A stretch of 13,298 bases of DNA from an uncultured Acidimicrobiaceae bacterium (lineage in GTDB: Bacteria; Actinomycetota; Acidimicrobiia; Acidimicrobiales; Ilumatobacteraceae). This document shows positions 6,948-13,298 of the stretch, in pieces. Numbering within the stretch: position 1 is the stretch's first letter; every line of letters starts with the position of its first letter. The notes beneath the pieces are model-generated. The model ran no database searches and was not told the DNA's origin. It saw nothing but the letters and a program-made list of their open reading frames with translations. The position numbers and the translations under genes are program-made. Location: assembly GCA_903934195.1 (NCBI GenBank), contig CAIZMV010000128.1:1-13298 (forward strand), written 5' to 3'.

Positions 6948-8020
6948 GCGCAGACGCGACAACGAAGAAGAAAGCGAACGTATTTGGCCTTGGGCTGATT
7001 GGCGGTTCACTGGCACTCGCATTGGCGGATGCTGGCTATGAAGTTGGTGGACACGATTCTGATAAATCAAAGATTGATATCGCGATTGAGCGCGGAATAA
7101 TTGCTTTCCCCGGCTTGTATTCAGATGCTGAAGTTACCTTTGTCGCAACGCCTGTCGGTACTGTCGCGCAAGCCGTGTCTGAGTCTTTGGAATTGACGAC
7201 GGGCGTTGTTACTGATGTCGGGTCAGTGAAGACATCTATTTCGCTCCAGATTTCTGACCCACGGTTTGTGCCAGGTCACCCAATGGCTGGGTCTGAATTA
7301 GACGGTCTCGATGGTGCAGATGCTTCTATGTTCGCGGGGGCGGTATGGGTTCTGACGCCGACATCGAATTCATCCGATGCCGCTTTCGCCGTTGTTGCTG
7401 GGTTGGTTGCCAAATTTGGAGCTGAGATTGTGGCTATGGATGCCGAACAGCATGATGACCTTGTTGCAGTTGTTAGCCATGTCCCTCACCTAACGGCTGC
7501 AACCTTGATGCGTATTGCCGATAATCGTTCAGAAGAGCACATGGCGTTGTTGCGACTTGCAGCAGGTGGTTTTCGCGACATGACTCGTATTGCTTCTGGT
7601 CGTCCAGGTATTTGGCTCGACATTTGTGAACAAAACAAAACATCAATTGTTCGCGGCCTTGATGCTTTGATTCTTGGTTTGACCGACATGCGTGACGTTG
7701 TTGCAGGGTCTGATCGTGATGGGTTGTTGTCTCGACTTGAACAAGCGCGTCGAGCGAGAATGAATTTGCCGACTGGTGCTGGTGCGGTAGAAGATCTGGC
7801 AGAAGTGCGTATACCGATTCCTGATCGACCGGGAGCAGCAGCTGATGTGTTTACGTTGTCTGGCGAACTTGGAGTCAATATCTACGACTTTGAGGTAGTG
7901 CATTCAGCTGAAGGAGACCGCGGAATCATGGTCACAGTTGTTCGAGCAGAACATGCCGAAGTGTTTCGAGGCGGGTTGCTGGCCCGCGGATTCCGTCCCG
8001 CCATACAGCCCTTGTCGTGA
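6944..8020 (+). CDS. tyrA: prephenate dehydrogenase with C-terminal ACT domain
   Basis: TyrA oxidatively decarboxylates prephenate to 4-hydroxyphenylpyruvate with NAD(P)+, committing chorismate-derived flux to tyrosine. Numbered from ATG 6944 (358 residues), the Rossmann motif GLGLIGGS is at 15-22. DVGSVK (91-96), PGHPMAGSE (110-118), VSHVPHL (177-183) and GGFRDMTRIASG (208-219) are all hallmark segments of the family. A C-terminal region from about 285 (VRIPIPDRPGAAADVFTLSGELGVNIYDFEV) is an ACT domain, suggesting allosteric feedback, probably by tyrosine. A GTG at 6938 is also in frame, but ATG 6944 gives the tidy ATGA overlap with the rluB stop and is preferred. The stop overlaps the aroA GTG start. 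No chorismate mutase domain is fused. Confidence 0.94.
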   Translation: MSADATTKKKANVFGLGLIGGSLALALADAGYEVGGHDSDKSKIDIAIERGIIAFPGLYSDAEVTFVATPVGTVAQAVSESLELTTGVVTDVGSVKTSISLQISDPRFVPGHPMAGSELDGLDGADASMFAGAVWVLTPTSNSSDAAFAVVAGLVAKFGAEIVAMDAEQHDDLVAVVSHVPHLTAATLMRIADNRSEEHMALLRLAAGGFRDMTRIASGRPGIWLDICEQNKTSIVRGLDALILGLTDMRDVVAGSDRDGLLSRLEQARRARMNLPTGAGAVEDLAEVRIPIPDRPGAAADVFTLSGELGVNIYDFEVVHSAEGDRGIMVTVVRAEHAEVFRGGLLARGFRPAIQPLS

Positions 8021-9303
8021 CAACAGTCGTTCTTCGCCCACCTGCTGGACCAATAGATGCGGTCGTTTCGGTGCCAGGCTCGAAGAGCATTGCTAATCGC
8101 GCTTTAGTGTGCGCGATGTTGTCAAAAGAGGCTTCTGTTATTTCTGGCATTCCATCGGGAGATGATGCTCGTGTTGTGTTGAACGTGATTCGAGAGTCTG
8201 GGCGTTCAGTCAGCGTTGTAGGTAATCGAGTGCTTATCGGCGAAACCTCTGAACTGAGATTTCCTGGAATTGTTGACTCGATTCTGGCTGGTACTTCGTC
8301 ACGGTTTCTCACGGCCGTTGCTGCATTGTTTAGTTCGACCACCATCATTGATGGTGAAGCGGCGTTGCGTAGTCGTCCGATGTCGGATTTACATGATGCT
8401 TTGGAAGCGTTAGGTGCGGAAGTGTTACACCTTGGTGAAGAAGGTCACTTGCCGGTCTCGATATCACGCGGATCGTTGGCAGGTGGCGATATTCACATTG
8501 CGGGAAACGTTTCGAGCCAATTCATTTCGGCTCTGATGTTGATTGGCCCGATGTTGGACGAAGGGCTTACTGTGCACGTTACGGGTCCGCTCATTTCTCG
8601 CTCATATGTAGAAATGACCGCTGACGTGATGAGATCATTTGGTGTATCGGTGAATATCGATGAATCTACAATCTCAGTTTCTAGTGGGTCGTACAAAGGT
8701 CGTGATTACATGATTGAGCCAGATTATTCATCGGCCGCTTTTCCGCTTGTTGCTATTGCCCTTCGCGAAGGTCGCGTTGTGATTCCGGGTTTAGCAGCTG
8801 CATCGTTGCAAGGAGACTCAGAGATTGTGCCCATTCTGCGAATGATGGGTATGACGTGCGAGGTAAGCGGTGCAGATATCTCTGTCTCTCGAAATGCTGA
8901 ACAGCAAGTGCTTCCCCTGGTTAAGGACATGTCGAATTGTTCTGACTTGGTTCCCGCTGTGGCGGTGGCATGTTGCATGGCATCAGGGGAGAGCGTTCTC
9001 TCTGGTATCGGTTTTATTCGAAACAAAGAAAGTGACCGACTTGGCGACCTAGCCAAAGAACTGAATCGTGCTGGAGCCAAAGTGACTGTTGAGCACGATG
9101 GGCTTCGAATTCTTGGCCCATGTTCGTGGACATCTGTCGTGTTTGATACCCATCATGATCATCGAATGGCAATGGCGCTGTCACTTTTGTCGTTGTGCGT
9201 AACAGGTGTGGAGGTTGCAGATCCTGAGGTCGTAACAAAGAGTTGGCCTAACTATTTCGCTGAAATGACCGCAATCCTCGGCAGTAATGAGATGGGCAAC
9301 TAA
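8017..9303 (+). CDS. aroA: 3-phosphoshikimate 1-carboxyvinyltransferase (EPSP synthase)
   Basis: EPSP synthase condenses shikimate 3-phosphate and phosphoenolpyruvate, the sixth shikimate-pathway step, in the cytosol. The 428-residue protein has the normal length and the two-domain inverse-repeat fold markers. These are PGSKSIANRAL (20-30, Lys23), the PEP-loop variant LAGTSSRFL (90-98), SRPMSDL (119-125), GNVSSQFISALML (163-175), NKESDRL (336-342) and HDHRMAMAL (380-388). The E. coli Pro101 position is Phe97 here, as is common in actinobacterial enzymes. The start is the GTG at 8017, which overlaps the tyrA TGA as GTGA; there is no separate SD sequence, so translation is probably coupled. Together with tyrA it forms an aromatic-biosynthesis pair at the end of the scpAB-rluB operon. 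Confidence 0.96.
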   Translation: MTTVVLRPPAGPIDAVVSVPGSKSIANRALVCAMLSKEASVISGIPSGDDARVVLNVIRESGRSVSVVGNRVLIGETSELRFPGIVDSILAGTSSRFLTAVAALFSSTTIIDGEAALRSRPMSDLHDALEALGAEVLHLGEEGHLPVSISRGSLAGGDIHIAGNVSSQFISALMLIGPMLDEGLTVHVTGPLISRSYVEMTADVMRSFGVSVNIDESTISVSSGSYKGRDYMIEPDYSSAAFPLVAIALREGRVVIPGLAAASLQGDSEIVPILRMMGMTCEVSGADISVSRNAEQQVLPLVKDMSNCSDLVPAVAVACCMASGESVLSGIGFIRNKESDRLGDLAKELNRAGAKVTVEHDGLRILGPCSWTSVVFDTHHDHRMAMALSLLSLCVTGVEVADPEVVTKSWPNYFAEMTAILGSNEMGN

Positions 9304-9306
9304 CCT

Positions 9307-9936
9307 GTGGCGATGAACATTCCGGTTGCCGCCTTTGATGTGGACAACACTCTGACAGTCCGGGATTGTGTTGTGCCGTTCATGAAGTCCGTTGGGGGTG
9401 TCTCTAGGCTTTCAAAGATCCTTTTGTCGGATCTCGGTAAAACAATTCAAAGTGTGGCACGCCGTGACAGAGACTCTCTAAAAATGAAGTTTGTTGAAGG
9501 CGTTTTCGCAGGCAAGGATGCTCGCGAAGTCGAATCGCTCGGAGTTCAGTTTGCTTCAAAAGTTGCAGACAAATGGTTGCGAGGCGACGTCGCTTCACGT
9601 ATGCGTTGGCACCAGGAACAAGGTCATGTCGTCATTCTCGTCTCAGCATCATTGGGCGTATATCTTCATCCGTTAGGTGATCTTCTAGAAGTAGATGCTG
9701 TTTTGTGCACTGAGTTAGAAGAAAAAGATGGCCTTCTCTCTGGCAAGTTGCTCGGACAAAATTGTCGCGGAAAAGAAAAGGCCTCTCGAGTCCTGAAGTG
9801 GTGTCAGGATTCCGGGATATCTGCCGAGAACCTTGTGTATGCGTATGGAGATTCGTCAGGAGATACCGAATTGTTAGAGCTTTTTGCTGAACCTACCTGG
9901 GTGAACGATATTGATCTAGCGGTGTTAGTCGCATGA
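9307..9936 (+). CDS. HAD-IB family phosphatase, candidate DPPR 5'-phosphatase
   Basis: This 209-residue haloacid-dehalogenase phosphatase belongs to the SerB-like IB subfamily. Motif I is FDVDNTLT (10-17, nucleophile Asp11 and acid/base Asp13). Motif II is VSAS (112-115, Ser113). The motif III lysine lies in GKEKASRVLKW (155-165). Motif IV is YGDSSGD (180-186, Asp182 and Asp186). The helical cap lies between motifs I and II. There is no signal peptide, so it acts in the cytosol. The start is GTG 9307 or ATG 9313, two codons later. Its stop overlaps the start of the UbiA-family gene (ATGA). HAD domains of this kind also occur fused to the N-terminus of such UbiA proteins in other bacteria. From this I infer that it removes the 5-phosphate of polyprenyl-phosphoryl-5-phosphoribose. 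Phosphoserine phosphatase is the main alternative. Confidence 0.82.
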   Translation: MAMNIPVAAFDVDNTLTVRDCVVPFMKSVGGVSRLSKILLSDLGKTIQSVARRDRDSLKMKFVEGVFAGKDAREVESLGVQFASKVADKWLRGDVASRMRWHQEQGHVVILVSASLGVYLHPLGDLLEVDAVLCTELEEKDGLLSGKLLGQNCRGKEKASRVLKWCQDSGISAENLVYAYGDSSGDTELLELFAEPTWVNDIDLAVLVA

Positions 9937-10802
9937 TTCTGGCTTGCATAAAAGAAGCTCGTCCATCTCAATGGACGAAGAACGTACTTGTCTTTGCAGC
10001 CCCTGCAGCACTTGGGGTTCTCAACGAATGGTCTTCGCTAGGTAAGACGCTTGTGGTTTTTGCTGCTTTCTGCATGGTTGCAAGCGGTACGTACTACTGG
10101 AACGACATCATGGATGTCGAGCAAGACCGACAGCACCCAAAGAAACGCAATCGCCCTATTGCAAGCGGCGCTGTCCCTCTTGCTGTAGCTCGTGTCATTG
10201 GTTCCGTCCTACTAATAAGCGGACCAGCTCTCGGTTATGTTGTGCGTCCAGCTGCCGGAGGCATTATTGCTCTGTATGCAGGCTTGACCATTGGATACAG
10301 CACATGGTGGAAGCACATTCCGTTGCTGGATTTGTCTCTGGTAGCTAGTGGTTTTGTTTTGCGCGCCATGGTTGGTGCGGCTGCGACTCAAACGCCAATG
10401 TCTATGTGGTTCGTACTGTGTATTACGTTCGGCTCTTTTTTCATCGTTACCGGAAAACGTTTTGCTGAGTTGTTAGAACTGGGAGACCAGGCAGTTGTGA
10501 CTAGGACCTCACTGAAGTCGTATTCCCTTGTGTATCTACGACAACTGCTTGTTGTGTCGTGCACGGCCACTGTTGTGACATATTGCATGTGGGCATTTGA
10601 AAACGCAGGAATTGCGCACGAATCGATCCCGTTTCATGGTCTGTCTATTGTTCCCATGGTGCTTGCACTGCTGCGCTATTTGTTGGTGTTGGAAAATGGT
10701 GGTGGCGGCGCCCCAGAAGAAGTGTTCTTTAACGACCGATGGATTCAGGCCTATGGAGCTGTGTGGGTTGTCGTGTATGGACTTGCGGTGTACTCCTCGT
10801 AA
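9933..10802 (+). CDS. decaprenyl-phosphate phosphoribosyltransferase-like UbiA-family membrane protein
   Basis: This protein is predicted to transfer 5-phosphoribose from PRPP to a polyprenyl phosphate, giving polyprenyl-phosphoryl-5-phosphoribose (DPPR), the first committed step to DPA. It is a 289-residue multipass membrane protein, close to Rv3806c in size. The first Asp-rich motif reads NDIMDVEQDRQHPKKRNRP (57-75), and the second region has YSTWWKHIPLLDL (122-134). LRAMVGA (143-149), FGSFFIVTGKRFAEL (166-180) and SLKSYSLVYLR (193-203) match what I recall of Rv3806c-type enzymes closely and differ from menaquinone or heme-O prenyltransferases. The gene overlaps the HAD gene by four bases and is followed, after 51 bases, by dprE1 and dprE2. 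This makes the assignment strong; the lipid chain length is unknown. Confidence 0.92.
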   Translation: MILACIKEARPSQWTKNVLVFAAPAALGVLNEWSSLGKTLVVFAAFCMVASGTYYWNDIMDVEQDRQHPKKRNRPIASGAVPLAVARVIGSVLLISGPALGYVVRPAAGGIIALYAGLTIGYSTWWKHIPLLDLSLVASGFVLRAMVGAAATQTPMSMWFVLCITFGSFFIVTGKRFAELLELGDQAVVTRTSLKSYSLVYLRQLLVVSCTATVVTYCMWAFENAGIAHESIPFHGLSIVPMVLALLRYLLVLENGGGGAPEEVFFNDRWIQAYGAVWVVVYGLAVYSS

Positions 10803-10814
10803 GGAAACGTACAT

Positions 10815-10836
10815 TGACCTCTGTTCATTGAGGTCA
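10815..10836 (+). repeat. 7-bp inverted repeat upstream of dprE1, candidate operator
   Basis: TGACCTC (10815-10821) and GAGGTCA (10830-10836) form a perfect 7-bp inverted repeat with an 8-base spacer. It sits in the only sizeable gap of the cassette and would cover the -35 and spacer region of the candidate dprE1 promoter. No T-run follows, so it is not a typical intrinsic terminator. A role as repressor site or as an mRNA hairpin stabilising the upstream transcript is inferred. Confidence 0.45.
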
Positions 10837-10841
10837 CGGTC

Positions 10842-10847
10842 TAGAAT
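10842..10847 (+). promoter_or_regulatory. candidate -10 element of dprE1, leaderless arrangement
   Basis: TAGAAT lies 6 nt before the ATG at 10854, so transcription would start at or beside the start codon. No SD sequence lies at a useful distance before that ATG. A second in-frame ATG at 10860 is less well placed. The nearest -35-like TTGACC (10814-10819) is 22 nt away, too far for a standard spacer. Confidence 0.45.
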
Positions 10848-10853
10848 TGATGC

Positions 10854-12233
10854 ATGGTTATGCAACGTCTTTCAGGGTGGGGTCGTACTGCGTGGACTGT
10901 TGCAGACCTTGTACACACCACTGATGTTGATGTAGTTCGCTCAACAATTGGAGCGGCAGGTGAGCGGGGCGTTATATCGCGCGGTCTTGGTAGGTCTTAT
11001 GGGGCTGCAGCTCAGAATGCTGGCGGAATCGTTCTGGAAATGACAGCGGAAAATGACCCGATGGGTATTGATGCTGATTTCGACCCACTAACAGGTCTCT
11101 TAACTGTCGCCTCAAGCGTCAGTATCGATGCCATATTGCGAATGTGTGTGCCACAAGGTTGGTTCATTCCGGTAACGCCAGGTACCAGGTTTGTAACTGT
11201 GGGCGGAGCTATCGCATCTGACATTCACGGGAAGAATCACCATATCGACGGAAGTTTTGGTCAGCATGTTCGCTCGCTGTCTCTGATGTTGTCGAGCGGT
11301 GAAATAGTTGAACTCTCACCCGAACAGAATCCAGCGTGGTTTTGGGCGACTGTTGGTGGAATGGGTCTTACCGGAGTAGTTCTTCGGGCGACTATCGCAA
11401 TGTTGAAAATTGAATCTTCACGAGTGGAAGTTGAAACTGTTCGTTTAGAGAACTTTGATGCAGTCTGTGCAGCCATGAGTGCAGACGGCGCAGATGATGA
11501 CTATCGATATTCTGTGGCGTGGGTAGACCTGCTTGCAACTGGAGCGTCAATGGGTCGCGGAGTATTGACGCGCGGCGATCATGCCGCAGCCAGCAAAGTA
11601 GATAATAAAGATCCTCTTGCCTATGACCCTCGTTTGACAGTGTCCGCACCTGGTTGGGTTCCGAACGGGTTGTTAAACAAGTGGTCAATCAAAGCGTTTA
11701 ATGAAGCCTGGTACCGCAAAGCGCCAGCAAAGAGCCACATCGGCTTGGAATCCATACCTGCCTTCTTCCACCCTCTCGATGGTGTGAACAGATGGAACCG
11801 TCTCTACGGGAAACAGGGCTTCATTCAATATCAATTCATTGTTCCACTTGATCGCACAGACGTGTTGCGCAGAGTAATCGAGAAGTTCTCAGGTGCAGGC
11901 GTTGCATCGTTTCTTGCGGTGTTGAAGAGGATGGGTCCTCAAAACAGTGCGCCCATGTCTTTTCCTACAGAGGGTTGGACATTGACTCTTGATATGGCAG
12001 CAGGCATTTCGGGGCTGGCCGAACTGTTGTCGGAAGTTGATTCACTTGTTTTGGATGCTGGTGGTCGTCACTACTTGGCAAAGGATTCTCACGTATCTGC
12101 ATCTGCCGTACGACGTGGATACCCGCGCATCGACGAGTGGATGAGCACTCAAGAAGAAATGGATCCCATCGGATTATGGCGTAGCGATTTGTCACGCCGT
12201 TTGGGTTTAGTTGATCACAGGAGATCGTTATGA
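10854..12233 (+). CDS. dprE1: decaprenylphosphoryl-beta-D-ribose 2'-oxidase (FAD-dependent)
   Basis: DprE1 oxidises the C2 hydroxyl of polyprenylphosphoryl-ribose to a keto intermediate, the first half of its epimerisation to arabinose. The 459-residue VAO-type flavoprotein matches mycobacterial DprE1 end to end. It has LSGWGRT (6-12), SRGLGRSYG (42-50), TPGTRFVTVGGAIASDIHGKNHH (108-130) for FAD binding, FWATVGGMGLTG (163-174), FHPLDGVNRWNRLYG (305-319), IQYQF (324-328) and the C-terminal LAKDS (408-412), whose Lys410 corresponds to Mtb Lys418. The position of Mtb Cys387, the benzothiazinone target, is Thr378 in GWTLTLD. No secretion signal is present. The stop overlaps the dprE2 start. The start is ATG 10854, with 10860 as the alternative. 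Confidence 0.96.
   Translation: MVMQRLSGWGRTAWTVADLVHTTDVDVVRSTIGAAGERGVISRGLGRSYGAAAQNAGGIVLEMTAENDPMGIDADFDPLTGLLTVASSVSIDAILRMCVPQGWFIPVTPGTRFVTVGGAIASDIHGKNHHIDGSFGQHVRSLSLMLSSGEIVELSPEQNPAWFWATVGGMGLTGVVLRATIAMLKIESSRVEVETVRLENFDAVCAAMSADGADDDYRYSVAWVDLLATGASMGRGVLTRGDHAAASKVDNKDPLAYDPRLTVSAPGWVPNGLLNKWSIKAFNEAWYRKAPAKSHIGLESIPAFFHPLDGVNRWNRLYGKQGFIQYQFIVPLDRTDVLRRVIEKFSGAGVASFLAVLKRMGPQNSAPMSFPTEGWTLTLDMAAGISGLAELLSEVDSLVLDAGGRHYLAKDSHVSASAVRRGYPRIDEWMSTQEEMDPIGLWRSDLSRRLGLVDHRRSL
12219..12223 (+). promoter_or_regulatory. Shine-Dalgarno sequence of dprE2 inside dprE1
   Basis: AGGAG ends 6 nt before the ATG at 12230. It is the strongest SD in the window and suggests that dprE2 is efficiently translated from the dprE1 transcript. 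Confidence 0.65.
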
Positions 12234-12994
12234 AAAATGGTGTGGGCGTAGCTCAAAATATCGTGTTGTTTGGTGGCACTAGCGAGATAGGGCTCGCCAT
12301 TTTGAACAAGCTTGTGAAGCCTGGTGTTTCTCATGTGGTACTCGTTAGTCGTGATATCGATGCCGCTGAGGTTCAGATTGCCGCAATCGCAGAACGGTAC
12401 CCTGACCTTGAAATTCACCATGTGCGTTTCAACGCCGATGACTCGGCGTCAATGGTGCATGTGGTGGCCGAAGTTGTGCAACAAGTAGGGGACATTGATG
12501 TTGCCGTTATTGCTCAGGGTGTTTTGCAAGAAGGTATTGACTACTACGCAAATCCCGCTGCGTTGTTGCCTGTTGCAGACGTTAACTTCACCGGCACCAT
12601 GGTATTGATGTATGCACTGGCAGCTCAGATGCGCTCGCAGGGCTACGGCAAGATGGTTTTACTGTCGTCAGTGGCAGGCGAAAGAGTTCGTAAAGGTAAT
12701 CCGGCGTATGGGGCTACAAAAGCCGGTATCGATGGTTTCGCGTTAGCTCTTGATCATGAACTCGTCGGTTCTGGAGTGTCCGTGTTAGTGGTTCGTCCCG
12801 GATTTGTGACTACCAAGATGACTAAAGGCATGGACAAAGCCCCGTTTTCCACAGATGCAGATTCAGTAGCAGCCGCAGTTGAAAAAGCAATCTCAACGAC
12901 GAAGACAGTCATCTGGGTTCCCGGATTACTGCAATACATGTTTTTGATTTTGAAGAATCTTCCAACTGCAGTGTGGCGACGACTTCCTCTATAA
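12230..12994 (+). CDS. dprE2: decaprenylphosphoryl-2-keto-beta-D-erythro-pentose reductase
   Basis: DprE2 is the short-chain dehydrogenase that reduces the DprE1 product with NAD(P)H, giving polyprenylphosphoryl-D-arabinose. The protein has 254 residues, the same size as Mtb DprE2. The cofactor loop GGTSEIG (15-21) has the DprE2-type form rather than the common TGxxxGxG of SDRs. The catalytic set is Ser146/Ser147 in LSSVAGERVRK and YGATKAG (160-166, Tyr160 and Lys164). VVRPGFVTTKM (187-197) follows. The C-terminal helix region, VIWVPGLLQYMFLILKNLP (227-245) with the final RRLPL, closely resembles the membrane-associating tail of Mtb DprE2. The ATG overlaps the dprE1 TGA by four bases, as expected for partners of one epimerase. 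It converges with the next gene, with only 4 bases between stop codons. Confidence 0.95.
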   Translation: MKNGVGVAQNIVLFGGTSEIGLAILNKLVKPGVSHVVLVSRDIDAAEVQIAAIAERYPDLEIHHVRFNADDSASMVHVVAEVVQQVGDIDVAVIAQGVLQEGIDYYANPAALLPVADVNFTGTMVLMYALAAQMRSQGYGKMVLLSSVAGERVRKGNPAYGATKAGIDGFALALDHELVGSGVSVLVVRPGFVTTKMTKGMDKAPFSTDADSVAAAVEKAISTTKTVIWVPGLLQYMFLILKNLPTAVWRRLPL

Positions 12995-12998
12995 CTGT

Positions 12999-13298
12999 TT
13001 AGGGGATTGCGCCTCGTACGCCGTAAATACCCATCACTGTCACCAGTCCGCCAATCATGACGACAACTACCAATGGCCACCATTTGTCTTCGTCGTCACG
13101 CAATGCTCGTGCTACTGGGAAAAACAGCGGGAACGCTGTGAAAAGAAAGCGCGGTCGTGCCGTCACGGTTGCAGGAATCAACATGAGTCCAAGGATGACA
13201 GCTGTATACGACCAATAGATGAGGTTCATCTTGTATTTGCGTGCCATGTACAGGCCGATCAACATGGCGCCCACACTCGCTGCAGTGAGTACCGAGGT
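12999..13298 (-). CDS. C-terminal part of a multipass membrane protein, GT-C glycosyltransferase-like (partial)
   Basis: The reading frame is open from the window edge at 13298 down to the TAA at 13001-12999, so this is the last 99 residues of a longer gene. It contains at least two clear hydrophobic segments (YWSYTAVILGLMLIPATVTA and WWPLVVVVMIGGLVTVMG). Between them RPRFLFTAFPLFFPVARAL resembles the C-terminal membrane signature of PIG-V-like and GT39-like mannosyl- or arabinosyltransferases, in which an Arg precedes a Pro-containing helix. The family assignment rests on this alone. If correct, it would use a polyprenyl-phosphate sugar donor outside the membrane, which would suit a position beside DPA synthesis genes. 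It is transcribed towards dprE2, so it is not in the same operon. Confidence 0.6.
   Translation of the reverse strand, partial: TSVLTAASVGAMLIGLYMARKYKMNLIYWSYTAVILGLMLIPATVTARPRFLFTAFPLFFPVARALRDDEDKWWPLVVVVMIGGLVTVMGIYGVRGAIP

Noticed and set aside
8284..8310. Unusual PEP-loop (LAGTSSRFL) in AroA as a sign of natural glyphosate tolerance
   Set aside because: The Gly92 equivalent of E. coli Gly96 is kept, and replacement of the Pro101 position by Phe is ordinary for actinobacterial enzymes, so no special property can be claimed.
9307..9936. Annotation as serB (phosphoserine phosphatase)
   Set aside because: The HAD-IB motifs alone do not specify phosphoserine, and the tight coupling with the UbiA-family gene points to the polyprenyl-phosphate sugar pathway instead.
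10815..10836. Inverted repeat as an intrinsic terminator after the UbiA-family gene
   Set aside because: The stem is only 7 bp with an 8-base loop, and the bases after it (CGGTCTAG) contain no T-run.

Overview
This 13.3 kb window is densely packed actinobacterial chromosome. The class is inferred: gene order and protein sequences point to Actinomycetota, possibly an Acidimicrobiia-like aquatic lineage. Base composition looks moderate rather than high in GC. The order pyrG, NUDIX, xerD and then scpA, scpB, rluB is the one found in Mycobacterium tuberculosis (Rv1699-Rv1701 and Rv1709-Rv1711) and other Actinobacteria. No phage, transposon, CRISPR array, tRNA or rRNA is visible, and no gap between genes reaches 100 bases.

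Left block (1-3692, + strand): a possible tail of a membrane protein, then pyrG (CTP synthase), a NUDIX ADP-ribose-pyrophosphatase-like gene, xerD, and a small HD-domain protein whose ATG overlaps the xerD stop. Facing it on the - strand is trpS (3689-4678); its stop codon overlaps that of the HD gene. trpS and scpA are divergent across a short intergenic region holding both promoters.

Middle block (4758-9303, + strand): scpA, scpB, rluB, tyrA with a C-terminal ACT domain, and aroA. All are coupled by overlapping start and stop codons. The block joins chromosome-condensation factors, 23S rRNA pseudouridylation and two aromatic amino-acid steps.

Right block (9307-12994, + strand) is the most notable part. 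It encodes an HAD-IB phosphatase, a UbiA-family transferase very like Rv3806c, DprE1 and DprE2. Together these are the expected enzymes for making polyprenyl-phosphoryl-D-arabinofuranose (DPA) from PRPP and polyprenyl phosphate: transfer of 5-phosphoribose, removal of the 5-phosphate (proposed for the HAD protein in place of the PAP2-type Rv3807c), oxidation at C2 by DprE1 and reduction by DprE2. This implies a D-arabinose-containing surface glycan in a non-mycobacterial actinobacterium. DprE1 has Thr at the position of the benzothiazinone-reactive Cys387. Its gene is preceded by a 7-bp inverted repeat and by a -10-like hexamer placed for a leaderless transcript. A convergent, truncated multipass membrane protein resembling the C-terminus of a GT-C glycosyltransferase follows on the - strand to the window edge.

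Three genes that begin transcription units or follow a gap (trpS, scpA, dprE1) share the pattern TAnnnT-N6-start codon, which suggests leaderless mRNAs.
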